Positions 41,594 through 51,134 of a DNA stretch of 57,531 nucleotides are shown here, one piece after another. The notes below the pieces were generated by a model, which did no database searches, had not been told where the DNA came from, and was given only the letters and a program-made list of their open reading frames with translations. The position numbers and the translations under genes are program-made. This stretch comes from UPXZ01 sp964634605 (lineage in GTDB: Bacteria > Bacteroidota > Bacteroidia > Bacteroidales > Paludibacteraceae), in the NCBI GenBank assembly GCA_964634605.1, contig CAZWLJ010000015.1:1-57531 (forward strand), read 5' to 3'. Each line of letters opens with the position of its first letter. Positions within the stretch are counted from its first letter, which is position 1.

Positions 41594-44578
41594 TTAAAGA
41601 TCAACATTTACTCCAAAGATAAAGGATCGTGTTTGCGGATAAGTTCCGTAATCTATTCCCTGTACGTTACCCGAATTTCCCCATTGATTGACTTCAGGGT
41701 CAAAACCGAGGTATTTGGTAAACGTGAACAGATTTGTAACGGTTGCGTATGGCTGTAGTTTACTAATTCCCAGTTTCTTCATCCAGTTCATCGAGAAATC
41801 GTACGACAGAGTTACGTCCTTGACGCGCAGATAACTACCATCTTCAACGAAGTAGGAAGATATTTTCATGTCATATCCCGCTTTGGGTATCGAAGTAATC
41901 ATACCGGGTCTGCGCCAGCGTTCAACAATTCTTTTGGATTGATTTTTCGCGTCATACATACCTTCGGATTCTATTCTGGACACGTTTAATATATCATTAC
42001 CATACGTACCCTGCAATAACACACTTAAATTAAAGTTCCTGAAAGAAAAGGTATTTGTCATTCCGTATGTAAAATCAGGGTTCGGATCGCCGATATAGCT
42101 ACGGTCGGACGCGTTGATAAATCCATCGTCGTTTTTATCGACATACATCAGCTCGCCTGTTTCGGGGTCAACACCCTGCGATTCATATCCCCAAAAACCA
42201 CCCAGCGGTCTTCCCGGCATATTTTTTACAGCATAATCGGACAGAATATCTGTAACACGGGCATCGTAATACACCTGTTTGAAGTCCAGTTTTACCAGCA
42301 TGTTACGGTTGTGTGATATATTGAAATCGGTATTCCATTTGAATTTGCCGACCAGGTTTTTGGAACTAAGGCTTAATTCAATTCCCTGATTGGTCATTTC
42401 GCCTTCGTTGCGCTGAATAGATGATACAGCCGCTGAACCTGCAGGCAGAGTCACCCACATGAGCATATTGCGTGTTCGTTTGAAATAATAATCCGCGTTG
42501 ATTGTCAACCTGTCTTTCAACAGCATAGCATCAAATCCGATGTTGCTTTGTGTGGTAGTTTCCCAGGTCAGGTCCTGTGAGCTTAAACTTACCTGCGAGT
42601 AGGTGGGTATAGCATCAGCCTGCCCCGGTTTCCACCATTCAATCCGGTTGAAATCATATCTTTCGAGATATGCATAGTCTCCCAGACCATCCTGATTACC
42701 TGTTTGTCCCCATCCGGCACGAATTTTCAAATCGTTGAGCCAGGTCAGATCCGACATAAATTCCTCCGACGAAACGCGCCAGGCTGCAGATACTGACGGG
42801 AAGTAACCCCAGCGACCGGAAGGTGCCAGCTTGCTTGAACCATCGGCACGTATATTCATACTCAGCAGGTATTTGCTTTCATAGTTATATGACAATCGTC
42901 CCAGATACGACATGATCGCCCATTGTGAAGCAGTTGTACCGTTACCCGGGCTGATTTTATTGGCGGCATTCAGTGTTTTGACCACGTCGTTGGCATAGTG
43001 TGAACCGAACTGATAACTTTGCGACCAGTCAGATACTGTGTATGAGGTACCTGCCATAGCTTCGAAATTGTGCGATTTGACTTTCTTTGTGTAAGTCAGG
43101 ATATTATCCAGCATCATCACGCGGCTGAAGGAACGGTTGTCCTGAGCTTCGCCGTACTGTCCTCTTCCGTAACTGGTAGAAACGGGATCGAGGAATGAAG
43201 TGTAGTTGGAATAGGTCATATCGCCCGTAATGGACGATGTAAGTTTCAAATCCGGGAAGAAGGTGATAACACTTTTTCCTGTTGCCAGCAAGCGGTGCGT
43301 ATCATTTTTGTTGTCGCGGGTGCGGGCAAGATTTTCAAGCGGGTGAGTGATATTGCTTACACCGTAGAATTTGTTGTAGTAGTGTTTTGGATTATCTGTA
43401 TCCCACACAGGCGCGTAGGTCGGAGTATTGATAACCGATAAAATAACACCACCTCTGTTTGATCCCGTTCCGGATATAATATCACCTTTGGATATATTGT
43501 TGGAATACGAAATGTTCGCGCTCAGATTAAGCCACTTGTACAGCTCGGATTCGACCGATGTGCGGAAATTGAACCGTTTAAACGATGTTGAACTGATAAT
43601 TCCTGTTTCGTCGGTATAACCTCCGGAAAGAAAATAGTTGACTTTGTTGGAAGCTCCGGATGCCGACAGCTGATAATTATGGCGTATACCGGTTGAAAAA
43701 GTTTCGTCGAACCAATTGGTTTGATCGGTTAATCCATCGGGTAAAACAACCGATGATTTAAGGTCGGACAGATACTCCCTGTATTCGTCAAGGTTGAGCG
43801 ACTCCATTTTTCTGCTGACATTTGAAATACCGGTATAGGCACTGAATGAAACAGCAGAACGATCCTTGCGCGCTGTGGCTTTGGTTGTGATCATAACAAC
43901 ACCATTGGCGCCACGAGAACCATAGATGGCAGCCGACGAGGCATCTTTCATTATCTGCATACTTTCAATATCGTTGGCAGAAAGGAAATCGATATTATTC
44001 ATCGGTACTCCGTCTACTACGTAAAGCGGGTCATTACTGGCATTCATGGAAGTGGTTCCCCTCACTCGGATTACCATACCGGCTCCCGGTTTACCATTGG
44101 GCTGTATTACCTGTACTCCGGCAGCCTTACCCTGAATAGCCTGAGCCGCCGATGTTATGGGTCTCATGTTGAGGTCTTCGGTTGAAACCGATGACACTGC
44201 CGTGGTCACATCTTTTCTTTTGGCTACTCCATAGCCGATAACCACCACTTCTTCCAGTCCCTTAGCTTCTTCAGCCAGAACAATGTCGTTATCCGGCTGA
44301 GCAGTCAGGATTTTTTCCTGTGTCACCATTCCTACATACGAAAATACAAGCACATCTCCCGGTCGGGCCTGGATGCTGTACTGTCCGTTGATGTTGGTAA
44401 CCACTCCGGTGGCAGTTCCTTTTACCTTTACACTCACACCAATCAGCGATTCGCGGTTGGTATCGGTGACTGTACCCCGATAGTTGCCTGCCGTTTGTGC
44501 CCATGCTGTTGTGGAACAGCAGAGATACATGATCAGCACAACCATCATGGAAATAAAATTTTTTCTTTTTGTTCTCAT
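41594..44578 (-). CDS. SusC/RagA family TonB-linked outer membrane transporter
   Basis: Outer-membrane importer of 994 aa from the ATG at 44578; an upstream in-frame ATG at 44620 would place a charged extension before the signal peptide. Domains: signal peptide (about 10-28, ending AWAQ), carboxypeptidase-regulatory-like domain (YRGTVTDTNRESLIGVSVKVKGTATG), plug with the SusC signature IYGSRGANGVVMITTK, and a 22-stranded barrel ending RSFIFGVNVDL. It imports oligosaccharides with the downstream SusD lid. No N-terminal DUF4880/STN anti-sigma domain is present, so control is through the adjacent regulator. Confidence 0.96.
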   Translation of the reverse strand: MRTKRKNFISMMVVLIMYLCCSTTAWAQTAGNYRGTVTDTNRESLIGVSVKVKGTATGVVTNINGQYSIQARPGDVLVFSYVGMVTQEKILTAQPDNDIVLAEEAKGLEEVVVIGYGVAKRKDVTTAVSSVSTEDLNMRPITSAAQAIQGKAAGVQVIQPNGKPGAGMVIRVRGTTSMNASNDPLYVVDGVPMNNIDFLSANDIESMQIMKDASSAAIYGSRGANGVVMITTKATARKDRSAVSFSAYTGISNVSRKMESLNLDEYREYLSDLKSSVVLPDGLTDQTNWFDETFSTGIRHNYQLSASGASNKVNYFLSGGYTDETGIISSTSFKRFNFRTSVESELYKWLNLSANISYSNNISKGDIISGTGSNRGGVILSVINTPTYAPVWDTDNPKHYYNKFYGVSNITHPLENLARTRDNKNDTHRLLATGKSVITFFPDLKLTSSITGDMTYSNYTSFLDPVSTSYGRGQYGEAQDNRSFSRVMMLDNILTYTKKVKSHNFEAMAGTSYTVSDWSQSYQFGSHYANDVVKTLNAANKISPGNGTTASQWAIMSYLGRLSYNYESKYLLSMNIRADGSSKLAPSGRWGYFPSVSAAWRVSSEEFMSDLTWLNDLKIRAGWGQTGNQDGLGDYAYLERYDFNRIEWWKPGQADAIPTYSQVSLSSQDLTWETTTQSNIGFDAMLLKDRLTINADYYFKRTRNMLMWVTLPAGSAAVSSIQRNEGEMTNQGIELSLSSKNLVGKFKWNTDFNISHNRNMLVKLDFKQVYYDARVTDILSDYAVKNMPGRPLGGFWGYESQGVDPETGELMYVDKNDDGFINASDRSYIGDPNPDFTYGMTNTFSFRNFNLSVLLQGTYGNDILNVSRIESEGMYDAKNQSKRIVERWRRPGMITSIPKAGYDMKISSYFVEDGSYLRVKDVTLSYDFSMNWMKKLGISKLQPYATVTNLFTFTKYLGFDPEVNQWGNSGNVQGIDYGTYPQTRSFIFGVNVDL

Positions 44579-44709
44579 GTGTATTTGGATGTTTTGTTTG
44601 AATATATATTTTGTCAACATTTACAGATTTAAGTAATATAGATAGCCCGGCTATCAAAGTCGGGTTGCAGGCATAATATTGAAACAATTTGCTTAATTTA
44701 AGGTTTAAG

Positions 44710-44717
44710 CAAATGTA
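44710..44717 (-). promoter_or_regulatory. -7 box upstream of susC
   Basis: Minus-strand TACATTTG fits TAnnTTTG, about 130 bp upstream of the susC start. A TTTG at 44744-44747 is 26 bp away, longer than usual, as expected for an activator-dependent promoter. Confidence 0.4.
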
Positions 44718-44862
44718 CAATACATTCTCATAAAAAATATTGACAAAAATATATTTGGGGGATAATAGCAGAAATATTAATGCTGATATTCAGCAATATA
44801 GCAAATTTGTGGGTGTGAGAATAAGTGGATATTTCAGGTGTAAATATTATAGGATATTTCAG

Positions 44863-46521
44863 TTATCTGGTAAATGTTCCTATCTTTTTGACCATATTCT
44901 CAAAATCATTTCGGGAAACTTTTGATTTATTCTTAATTTTAGCGCGGTAATTGTAAATAGTATTTGCCGAGTAATGCAATAATTCGGCAATTTTGGCACT
45001 GTTGTCGATGCCCAGACGTATTAAAGCAAAAATACGTAACTCGGTATTTAATAATTCATCCTTTTTGAGAATTATTTTCTCCTCGTCCATCAACAGATTA
45101 TTAAATTCCTGTACAAAATCGGGATATAGGCGCAGAAACGAACGGTCGAAGTTGTTGTAAAATTCTTTCAGTTCGTTGTACATGAAGTCTGATGACTTTA
45201 CATCTTCTATCACTTCGGATTGCTGGCCGTTGACGAGTTTCTTGCGGATTGTCTTTCGGTAGGCATCCATCTTGTCGATATACAATGAACATAGCGATAG
45301 AAAATGTCCGATGTACTCTTCTTTTACCTGATTGGATTCCGACAGTTCGGCATTTGTATTATTAATTTCGCTGTTTATTCTGCTTAGTTCCCAGTTCAGA
45401 CGGTTCAGCTCATCGTTAGCCTTTATCGTTTTCGTGTTGGCTTTTGATATCCTGCGGTTCTGGAAAAAAATTCCGATGACTGATGTGAGTAAAAGCAATG
45501 TAAGTATACTGATAAGTATGAGCGATCTGAGTAATTTTTTCTCCTGTTGAGCTTTATCTGTCAGATAGGCTTTGTTGATAATTGACTGTACTTCAGCTAT
45601 TTGTGTAAAACGCAACCGGGCATTGAAAATTGTTGAATTGTTGACAGAATAGTTGATATATTGATGAGCTCGTTTAATATCGCCCATATTGTATCTGATA
45701 TTAGCCAGTTCCCAGGAGGATGCATTGTCCGTTATTCCAAGTTGCAGATCGGCAATAGCTGATTTTAGCAGCCAGTATTGCCGCATTTTAATATCCCCGC
45801 TTTCTTTATATGTCAAAGATCTTAAAAATGCTATAAGTGCATATTGTTGGGATTGTTCAGGAGTTGATTTTAGCCGGATATCATTAATTTTCAAAGCCAT
45901 TGTGAAATCCCGTACGTTTCTGTAGTCAGATTCTAGAATATCCAGATAGTTGTCCTCGTTGGTCGATAACATACTTTTAAGATGATCTTTGTTTTTGTTT
46001 GCTATTTGGCGGTATCTTCTGCTCAGTTCAGTGTCTTTGCTGTAAAATGAAAGTTCTCCATAGGTATGCATCATTCCTTTATAGTATTCTATCAGTAAAT
46101 CAGGTGGTAAATCGGCTTCATTTATTTCATTCAGAATATCTACCGATTCCTTGTAGAGCCCGATTGATGCATGGAAATAGGCGAGTTGTAATTTTGACTC
46201 GTATAATAACTGTGTATTTTCTGCTTGTTGTGCAACGAAGATGTTTTTCTTCAGGTAATAAATGGCCGAATCTGATATATAAGGTTTATATTCTTTATAT
46301 AATTGTTCATTAAGGCGGTATTTTTCATCAAAAGGCTTAGAACCGAGGTCTGGAATCTTTCTGAATTGATTTATCCGATGTTGTCTGGCGTTTATTTGAG
46401 CTTCATAAGTCACCAGCATATCATCAAAAATCAGCAACAGCGAATCAGTTTCATTTACTATTCCTGAAACTGTACCTCCGTACATCAGCATGAAAATCAA
46501 ATAAAGCCAATATTTTTTCAT
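44863..46521 (-). CDS. TPR and HTH transcriptional regulator (DUF6377 type)
   Basis: Membrane-bound regulator of 552 aa from the ATG at 46521, which begins a signal/anchor segment (KKYWLYLIFMLMYGG). Residues about 20-310 are a periplasmic helical region with TPR-like repeats (YESKLQLAYFHASIGLYKESVDIL). One membrane helix lies near 335-355 (LLRSLILISILTLLLLTSVIG), followed by a coiled coil and the DUF6377 region. The C-terminus has a LuxR/GerE-like helix-turn-helix (FALIRLGIDNSAKIAELLHY, then ANTIYNYRAKIKNKS). It is divergent in position from catalase and upstream of susC on the same strand. It probably senses an oligosaccharide or an envelope signal and activates the PUL, replacing the usual hybrid two-component sensor. 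Confidence 0.82.
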   Translation of the reverse strand: MKKYWLYLIFMLMYGGTVSGIVNETDSLLLIFDDMLVTYEAQINARQHRINQFRKIPDLGSKPFDEKYRLNEQLYKEYKPYISDSAIYYLKKNIFVAQQAENTQLLYESKLQLAYFHASIGLYKESVDILNEINEADLPPDLLIEYYKGMMHTYGELSFYSKDTELSRRYRQIANKNKDHLKSMLSTNEDNYLDILESDYRNVRDFTMALKINDIRLKSTPEQSQQYALIAFLRSLTYKESGDIKMRQYWLLKSAIADLQLGITDNASSWELANIRYNMGDIKRAHQYINYSVNNSTIFNARLRFTQIAEVQSIINKAYLTDKAQQEKKLLRSLILISILTLLLLTSVIGIFFQNRRISKANTKTIKANDELNRLNWELSRINSEINNTNAELSESNQVKEEYIGHFLSLCSLYIDKMDAYRKTIRKKLVNGQQSEVIEDVKSSDFMYNELKEFYNNFDRSFLRLYPDFVQEFNNLLMDEEKIILKKDELLNTELRIFALIRLGIDNSAKIAELLHYSANTIYNYRAKIKNKSKVSRNDFENMVKKIGTFTR

Positions 46522-46612
46522 ATTAATCAAAGTAAAGAAAATAAATCGAATGATTAGATTATAGTATTTCCAAATCAAAAACAGAAATACTCATGAGAGA
46601 ATTTTATACTCA

Positions 46613-46620
46613 CAAATATA
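46613..46620 (-). promoter_or_regulatory. -7 box of the DUF6377 regulator gene
   Basis: Minus-strand TATATTTG fits TAnnTTTG, about 92 bp upstream of the start codon. No correctly spaced -33 box is seen. Confidence 0.4.
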
Positions 46621-46780
46621 AGCATTAGTTTTTGAAAGAGAAAAAAATCAAGAGCAGATTAAAATTTCAAAACTCTTGAAACTTTTAAATTGCTTGTTTG
46701 TTTAATATTTATATATTCCAACCTAAAAATCAAACAAGTCACATAATAGAATTTATCTATAAAATTATAATTGATTTAAG

Positions 46781-46811
46781 TTGTATCTATCTTTATTTTC
46801 CTTTATTTTTG
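46781..46811 (+). promoter_or_regulatory. catalase promoter
   Basis: TTG (46781-46783) and TATTTTTG (46804-46811) form a -33/-7 pair of the Bacteroidetes type, giving a leader of about 45 nt. Confidence 0.6.
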
Positions 46812-46859
46812 TTGTAATTTAGCTCATAAAACATTTTAATCAACCAAAATAGTACATCC

Positions 46860-48350
46860 ATGAAAGAAAAGAAAAACAAGGAAAATCAAAAACCGATGAC
46901 TACTGCAGCCGGAGCTCCTGTTGGCAACAATCAGAACTCAATGACAGCCGGTCCGCGCGGACCCATGATGCTTCAGGATGTATGGTTTCTGGAAAAAATG
47001 GCGCATTTCGACCGCGAAGTAATCCCCGAAAGACGTATGCACGCCAAAGGTTCGGGCGCATTCGGTACTTTTACAGTAACTCACGATATAACGAAGTACA
47101 CGCGTGCTAAAATTTTCTCCGAAATCGGGAAAAAAACGGAAATGTTCGTTCGTTTCTCCACTGTGGCAGGTGAACGTGGTGCAGCTGATGCAGAACGTGA
47201 TATTCGTGGTTTCGCAATGAAATTCTATACTGAAGAAGGAAACTGGGACCTGGTTGGAAACAATACCCCTGTATTTTTCTTCCGTGATCCGCTGAAATTC
47301 ATGGACCTGAACCATGCTGTGAAACGCGATCCGCGTACCAATATGCGCAGTGCAAATAATAACTGGGATTTCTGGTCGAATCTTCCTGAAGCATTACATC
47401 AGATTACCATAACGATGAGTGATCGCGGAATTCCGGCAAGCTACCGAAACATGCACGGATTCGGAAGTCACACCTTTAGCTTAATCGATGCCTCGAATAA
47501 TCGTGTTTGGGTGAAATTCCACTTTGTAACCCAGCAGGGAATCAAAAATCTGACCGATCAGGAAGCTGCCCTGATCGTGGGGAATGACCGTGAAAGTCAT
47601 CAGCGCGATTTGTACGAATCGATCGAACGCGGTGACTTCCCGAAATGGAAAATGTTTATACAGATTATGACCGAAGAGCAGGCTGAAAGTTTGTCTTATA
47701 ATCCTTTTGATCTTACAAAGGTTTGGTACAAAGGCGATTATCCGCTTATTCCGGTAGGTGAGTTCGAACTGAACCGCAATCCTGACAATTACTTCCAGGA
47801 TGTGGAGCAGGCTGCTTTCAACCCTGCCAGCGTTGTTCCGGGTATCAGTTTCTCGCCCGACCGCATGCTGCAGGGACGCTTGTTCTCATACGGCGATGCA
47901 CATCGCTACCGTTTGGGAGTAAATCACCATCAAATACCAGTGAATTCGCCTAAAGGTGCAATGGATAAACTGAATTCCTATCATCGCGACGGACAGATGC
48001 GCGTGGATGGCAACCAGGGTTCGACTATACATTACGAACCCAACAGCTACGGAGTTTGGAAAGAGCAACCGGAATTTGATGAACCCGTTCAAAAAGCAAC
48101 CGGAGACATCAAACGGTGGGATTTTCGTGAGGACGATAACAATTACTACGAGCAACCCGGCAAACTGTTCCGCCTGATGAGTGCTGAACAGCAGCAGGTT
48201 CTTTTTGAAAATACAGCCCGGAATATGGAAGGTGTTGAAGAGTTTATCAAAATCCGTCACATTGGCAATTGCTTCAAAGCAGATCCGGCATACGGTCGCG
48301 GAGTGGCTGATGCCTGTGGTATTTCATACCAAAAAGCCGGAATCAGTTAG
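46860..48350 (+). CDS. catalase (heme-dependent, small subunit)
   Basis: Cytoplasmic enzyme of 496 aa that decomposes hydrogen peroxide. Active-site residues are His61 (RRMHAKGSGAFG) and Asn135 (VGNNTPVFF); the heme ligand Tyr344 lies in RLFSYGDAHRYRLG. RFSTVAGERGAAD is the family signature. The length fits clade 3 small-subunit catalases. The N-terminus is unusually polar (MKEKKNKENQKPM). It has its own promoter and a terminator that overlaps the end of the convergent acyltransferase gene. Catalase in a fermentative Bacteroidales member indicates tolerance of oxygen exposure. Confidence 0.97.
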   Translation: MKEKKNKENQKPMTTAAGAPVGNNQNSMTAGPRGPMMLQDVWFLEKMAHFDREVIPERRMHAKGSGAFGTFTVTHDITKYTRAKIFSEIGKKTEMFVRFSTVAGERGAADAERDIRGFAMKFYTEEGNWDLVGNNTPVFFFRDPLKFMDLNHAVKRDPRTNMRSANNNWDFWSNLPEALHQITITMSDRGIPASYRNMHGFGSHTFSLIDASNNRVWVKFHFVTQQGIKNLTDQEAALIVGNDRESHQRDLYESIERGDFPKWKMFIQIMTEEQAESLSYNPFDLTKVWYKGDYPLIPVGEFELNRNPDNYFQDVEQAAFNPASVVPGISFSPDRMLQGRLFSYGDAHRYRLGVNHHQIPVNSPKGAMDKLNSYHRDGQMRVDGNQGSTIHYEPNSYGVWKEQPEFDEPVQKATGDIKRWDFREDDNNYYEQPGKLFRLMSAEQQQVLFENTARNMEGVEEFIKIRHIGNCFKADPAYGRGVADACGISYQKAGIS

Positions 48351-48374
48351 TTCCTGGCTGAAAATAAATTCTCA

Positions 48375-48421
48375 CAGGAAAAAAAAGAGAAAACCATCAA
48401 TGGTTTTCTCTTTTTTTCCTG
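48375..48421. terminator. bidirectional terminator overlapping the acyltransferase 3' end
   Basis: Long A/T-flanked stem running from CAGG...ACCA (48375-48396) to TGGT...CCTG (48401-48421) with a 4-base loop and one bulged A. The stop codon of the acyltransferase gene (48397-48399) lies inside the loop, so its last seven codons are part of the stem. Confidence 0.85.
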
Positions 48422-49770
48422 TTGATCCGGTAAACTATTCTGTTTCGGACCGAAATGAGTTTGTACAGCATGCTCGATTGCTCAAGCCTGGCAACCAGCA
48501 ATCCGTTGAAACGAAGTTTATGAAGGTATTTGATGAAATTCGAATGCCATTTCAGAGAAAATGAACGGGTAAAAAACTGTAATAATGCAAAAATGATGGT
48601 TATTCCCCAGCCCGTCGACACGGTGGCATGAAATATAATGGCTTGAGCCAGATAAAAAACAGGAAACAGCAAAATACCCAGGCCAAACTGTGTAGAACTG
48701 TAAAAACCTCCGTAACCAACCACCAGCATTTTTCTGATCCAGACAGGCATAAAAGTCGGCAGGAAATTAGTAATAAGTCCGAACAGGAAAACAGGCAGCG
48801 TGATGATGAGCGAAATCAAACGCTTAAAACTGGTATCGTCGGATTTCGCCTGGCTGAAAATGGATGATTTGAAAGTTAATTTCTTTAATAGCGTATTATA
48901 ATTGGCGCTCAGTCTGTTCAGCTCAGACATTAGCTCCGGATCAGTTTTCTCTATTTCAACCAGTTTTTTGGCAGTTTGCTGTTTCAGCCTGAATTTTTCG
49001 AAAGTGGTAGTGGCTTTTTTATCCGTTTCGGTGTATTCTTCGGCCATTATGTCTGTGATGGTCTGGAAACTATCGTAATAGTGAGAAGTGGCCAGATCGA
49101 GCGTGAGATCTGACAGACGATCGTGAAGAATCTTTTTTACCCTGTTAATGGCTACCGGTGCATTGGCTTCGTATTTTTGTAAATATTCCTGAACTTCAAT
49201 CGGTTGGCCGATATTGATGATGATTGACTTACCACACTTTACAAGGTCTCCGAAATGAATTCCGAGTGGTACAATTTTTACTTTTTTGCTGTCGCCGAAT
49301 TCTTTCTGAGCCTCGAAAGCCAGTCTGAAAATGCCTTTCACCAGTGGGCGGATTTTCTGTTCCTCACCCTGGCCTCCTTCGGGCATAATGCAAATGGAAT
49401 GTCCGAATCGCATCACGTTTATACATTCCTGAAATATCCGGTTGTTTTTACCCAGATTCTCAAAACCATCGCGCATACGGAAAGCCGGCATGATTTTGGC
49501 AAAATGCATGATCCTGGCTATTGTTTTGTTCAGAAAAAAATCAGCACGGGCCAGGTAAATCACAGCTTTGCGGCGTGGCATCAGCGACGATACCGCCAGT
49601 GCATCCATCAGGGCATTCAGATGGTTGGGAGCAAATATAAGCGCCGAATTATCTGCCGGAAGGTTTTCCCTGCCCTTTATAATAATCTCGCCATAAAACT
49701 GCCGGAAACAAAAAACCATGTAATTTCTTGCCAGCTTATACGAAAAAGTATATTCGAAAATCTTACTCAT
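48397..49770 (-). CDS. 1-acyl-glycerol-3-phosphate acyltransferase family protein
   Basis: Membrane-associated acyltransferase of 457 aa from the ATG at 49770 (an ATG at 49791 is less likely). The PlsC domain has the catalytic motif NHLNALMD (HX4D) near residue 50 and a second block MPEGGQGEEQKIRPLVKGIFRLA. It is longer than a simple PlsC (about 240 aa). The C-terminal half (about 300-440) has three or four hydrophobic segments (LISLIITLPVFLFGLITNFL and others) and a basic end (RINRKKRENH). The long form with C-terminal membrane segments is common in Bacteroidetes and may acylate a phospholipid precursor or another glycerol-type acceptor. Confidence 0.85.
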   Translation of the reverse strand: MSKIFEYTFSYKLARNYMVFCFRQFYGEIIIKGRENLPADNSALIFAPNHLNALMDALAVSSLMPRRKAVIYLARADFFLNKTIARIMHFAKIMPAFRMRDGFENLGKNNRIFQECINVMRFGHSICIMPEGGQGEEQKIRPLVKGIFRLAFEAQKEFGDSKKVKIVPLGIHFGDLVKCGKSIIINIGQPIEVQEYLQKYEANAPVAINRVKKILHDRLSDLTLDLATSHYYDSFQTITDIMAEEYTETDKKATTTFEKFRLKQQTAKKLVEIEKTDPELMSELNRLSANYNTLLKKLTFKSSIFSQAKSDDTSFKRLISLIITLPVFLFGLITNFLPTFMPVWIRKMLVVGYGGFYSSTQFGLGILLFPVFYLAQAIIFHATVSTGWGITIIFALLQFFTRSFSLKWHSNFIKYLHKLRFNGLLVARLEQSSMLYKLISVRNRIVYRINRKKRENH

Positions 49771-49892
49771 AAACTCTGTTTTCGAATGCAAATTTAATAA
49801 ATTCTAAAAACATTAGGTCTATAAAAGCCGAACTTATTTCATTTAATGCAATTTTAGCGTCAGTTTTGTCCTTTTCATCCGGTAAAAATATT

Positions 49893-49900
49893 TACCTTTG
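49893..49900 (+). promoter_or_regulatory. -7 box of the MFS transporter gene
   Basis: TACCTTTG fits TAnnTTTG, 27 bp before the start codon. A TTTG at 49865-49868 is 24 bp upstream. Confidence 0.5.
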
Positions 49901-49926
49901 AGCCTGTTTTTATTCTGATAAAAATT

Positions 49927-51084
49927 ATGAATAGCAGAAGAATTGCATTTCTTTCCGTTTTTACGGGGATTTTCCTGTTTGGTGTGTCGATGGTAATCAT
50001 CGGTTCCACGCTGTCGGTGCTTAAAGTACGTTTCGGCCTCAGCGAAATTGAAGCAGGTGGATTATTTTCGATACTGCCGTTCGGTTTGCTCGTGGGATCG
50101 GTTGCTTTTGGTCCTGTGGCCGATAAATATGGCTACAGGTGGGTACTCAGTCTGGCTGCTTTATTCCTTTCGCTGGGTTTTTTCGGAATTGGTCATGCCG
50201 GTTCATTACTTTTGCTTCGGTTTTGCATTTTTCTTTTTGGCATTGGCGGCGGTGTTATCAACGGTGCTTCGAGTGCGCTGATTTCAGATTTGAGCAAGGA
50301 TGAGCACAAAATTACAAACCTGATATGGTTGGGTGCTTTTTTTGGCATCGGGGCGTTCGTTACACCTATCGTGTTAAGCCTCGTCGATAAGGTGTACCAA
50401 ATCCTGGTAATCGATGTTTCCGGTGTACTTAGTCTGCTTATTGCGCTGCTTTTTGCTGTTATCACATATCCTGTTACTGTTCAGAAAGATAAAATTTCCT
50501 TCAGGTTAATTCCAGTTTTTGTCAAAAACAGATTATTTATGGTCATTTGCTTTTATCTGTTTTTCCAATCCTCGTTGGAAGCGGTAGTAAACAACTGGAC
50601 GGTTTCATTCTTTAATGATATGAAAGTGGGTGAGGAAAAGGCTTTATTCGCTTTCTCTTTTTCGGTTTTGGGAATGATAGTAATGCGTGTGCTTACCGGA
50701 AGTGTTTTGCGTAAAGTCAGTTTCACTCAGTTGATGACTTCAGCGCTGATTTTCCTCACTGCCGGATTGTTATTTCTCATTTTACCGGCAGCTTATTACC
50801 TGAAAGTAACCGGAATGTTTCTGATCGGTGCGGGGCTGGCACCCGGATTCCCGGTCATGCTTGGCACCGCAGGCGAACTGTTCAAAGAAGTTTCAGCTAC
50901 GGCTTTCAGCTTTGCCATGTTTATAGCTCTTATCGGAAATATGCTGATAAACTACTCCACAGGCGTACTTACCTCCGGATTTGGAATGGGAGTGTTCCCG
51001 TATGTTATTATGAGCGAAATTATTGCAATGATTCTGATTTTCGTTATTATAAAAACATACCGGAAAAAGCAGCGAGTGATGTAA
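49927..51084 (+). CDS. MFS transporter
   Basis: Inner-membrane transporter of 385 aa with twelve predicted helices. The loop 2-3 motif A variant is GPVADKYGYRWV, the usual MFS G-x-x-x-D-R/K-x-G-R/Y pattern. A Gly-rich helix (FLFGIGGGVINGASSALISDLS) and the domain-interface repeat typical of sugar-transporting FucP-like members are visible. Substrate cannot be named. It is followed after 50 bp by a creatininase-family gene, and the two may be an uptake and hydrolysis pair. Confidence 0.88.
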   Translation: MNSRRIAFLSVFTGIFLFGVSMVIIGSTLSVLKVRFGLSEIEAGGLFSILPFGLLVGSVAFGPVADKYGYRWVLSLAALFLSLGFFGIGHAGSLLLLRFCIFLFGIGGGVINGASSALISDLSKDEHKITNLIWLGAFFGIGAFVTPIVLSLVDKVYQILVIDVSGVLSLLIALLFAVITYPVTVQKDKISFRLIPVFVKNRLFMVICFYLFFQSSLEAVVNNWTVSFFNDMKVGEEKALFAFSFSVLGMIVMRVLTGSVLRKVSFTQLMTSALIFLTAGLLFLILPAAYYLKVTGMFLIGAGLAPGFPVMLGTAGELFKEVSATAFSFAMFIALIGNMLINYSTGVLTSGFGMGVFPYVIMSEIIAMILIFVIIKTYRKKQRVM

Positions 51085-51134
51085 ATTCGCGTAAATCATC
51101 ATTAAACAATAAATAATACTGATAGAATTTGTCT

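Larger units (their letters stand above)
46522..46859. other. 338-bp divergent intergenic region
   Basis: The region carries the promoters of the regulator (minus) and of catalase (plus). It is strongly AT-rich and contains two inverted repeats: TTTCAA / TTGAAA (46665-46681) and CTTGTTTG / CAAACAAG (46693-46738). The latter lies about 45 bp upstream of the catalase -33 element and could be an operator for a peroxide regulator such as OxyR. No coding sequence was found. Confidence 0.45.

Noticed and set aside
49255..49797. 180-codon frame antisense to the acyltransferase
   Set aside because: It overlaps the conserved PlsC catalytic region and has no motif of its own.
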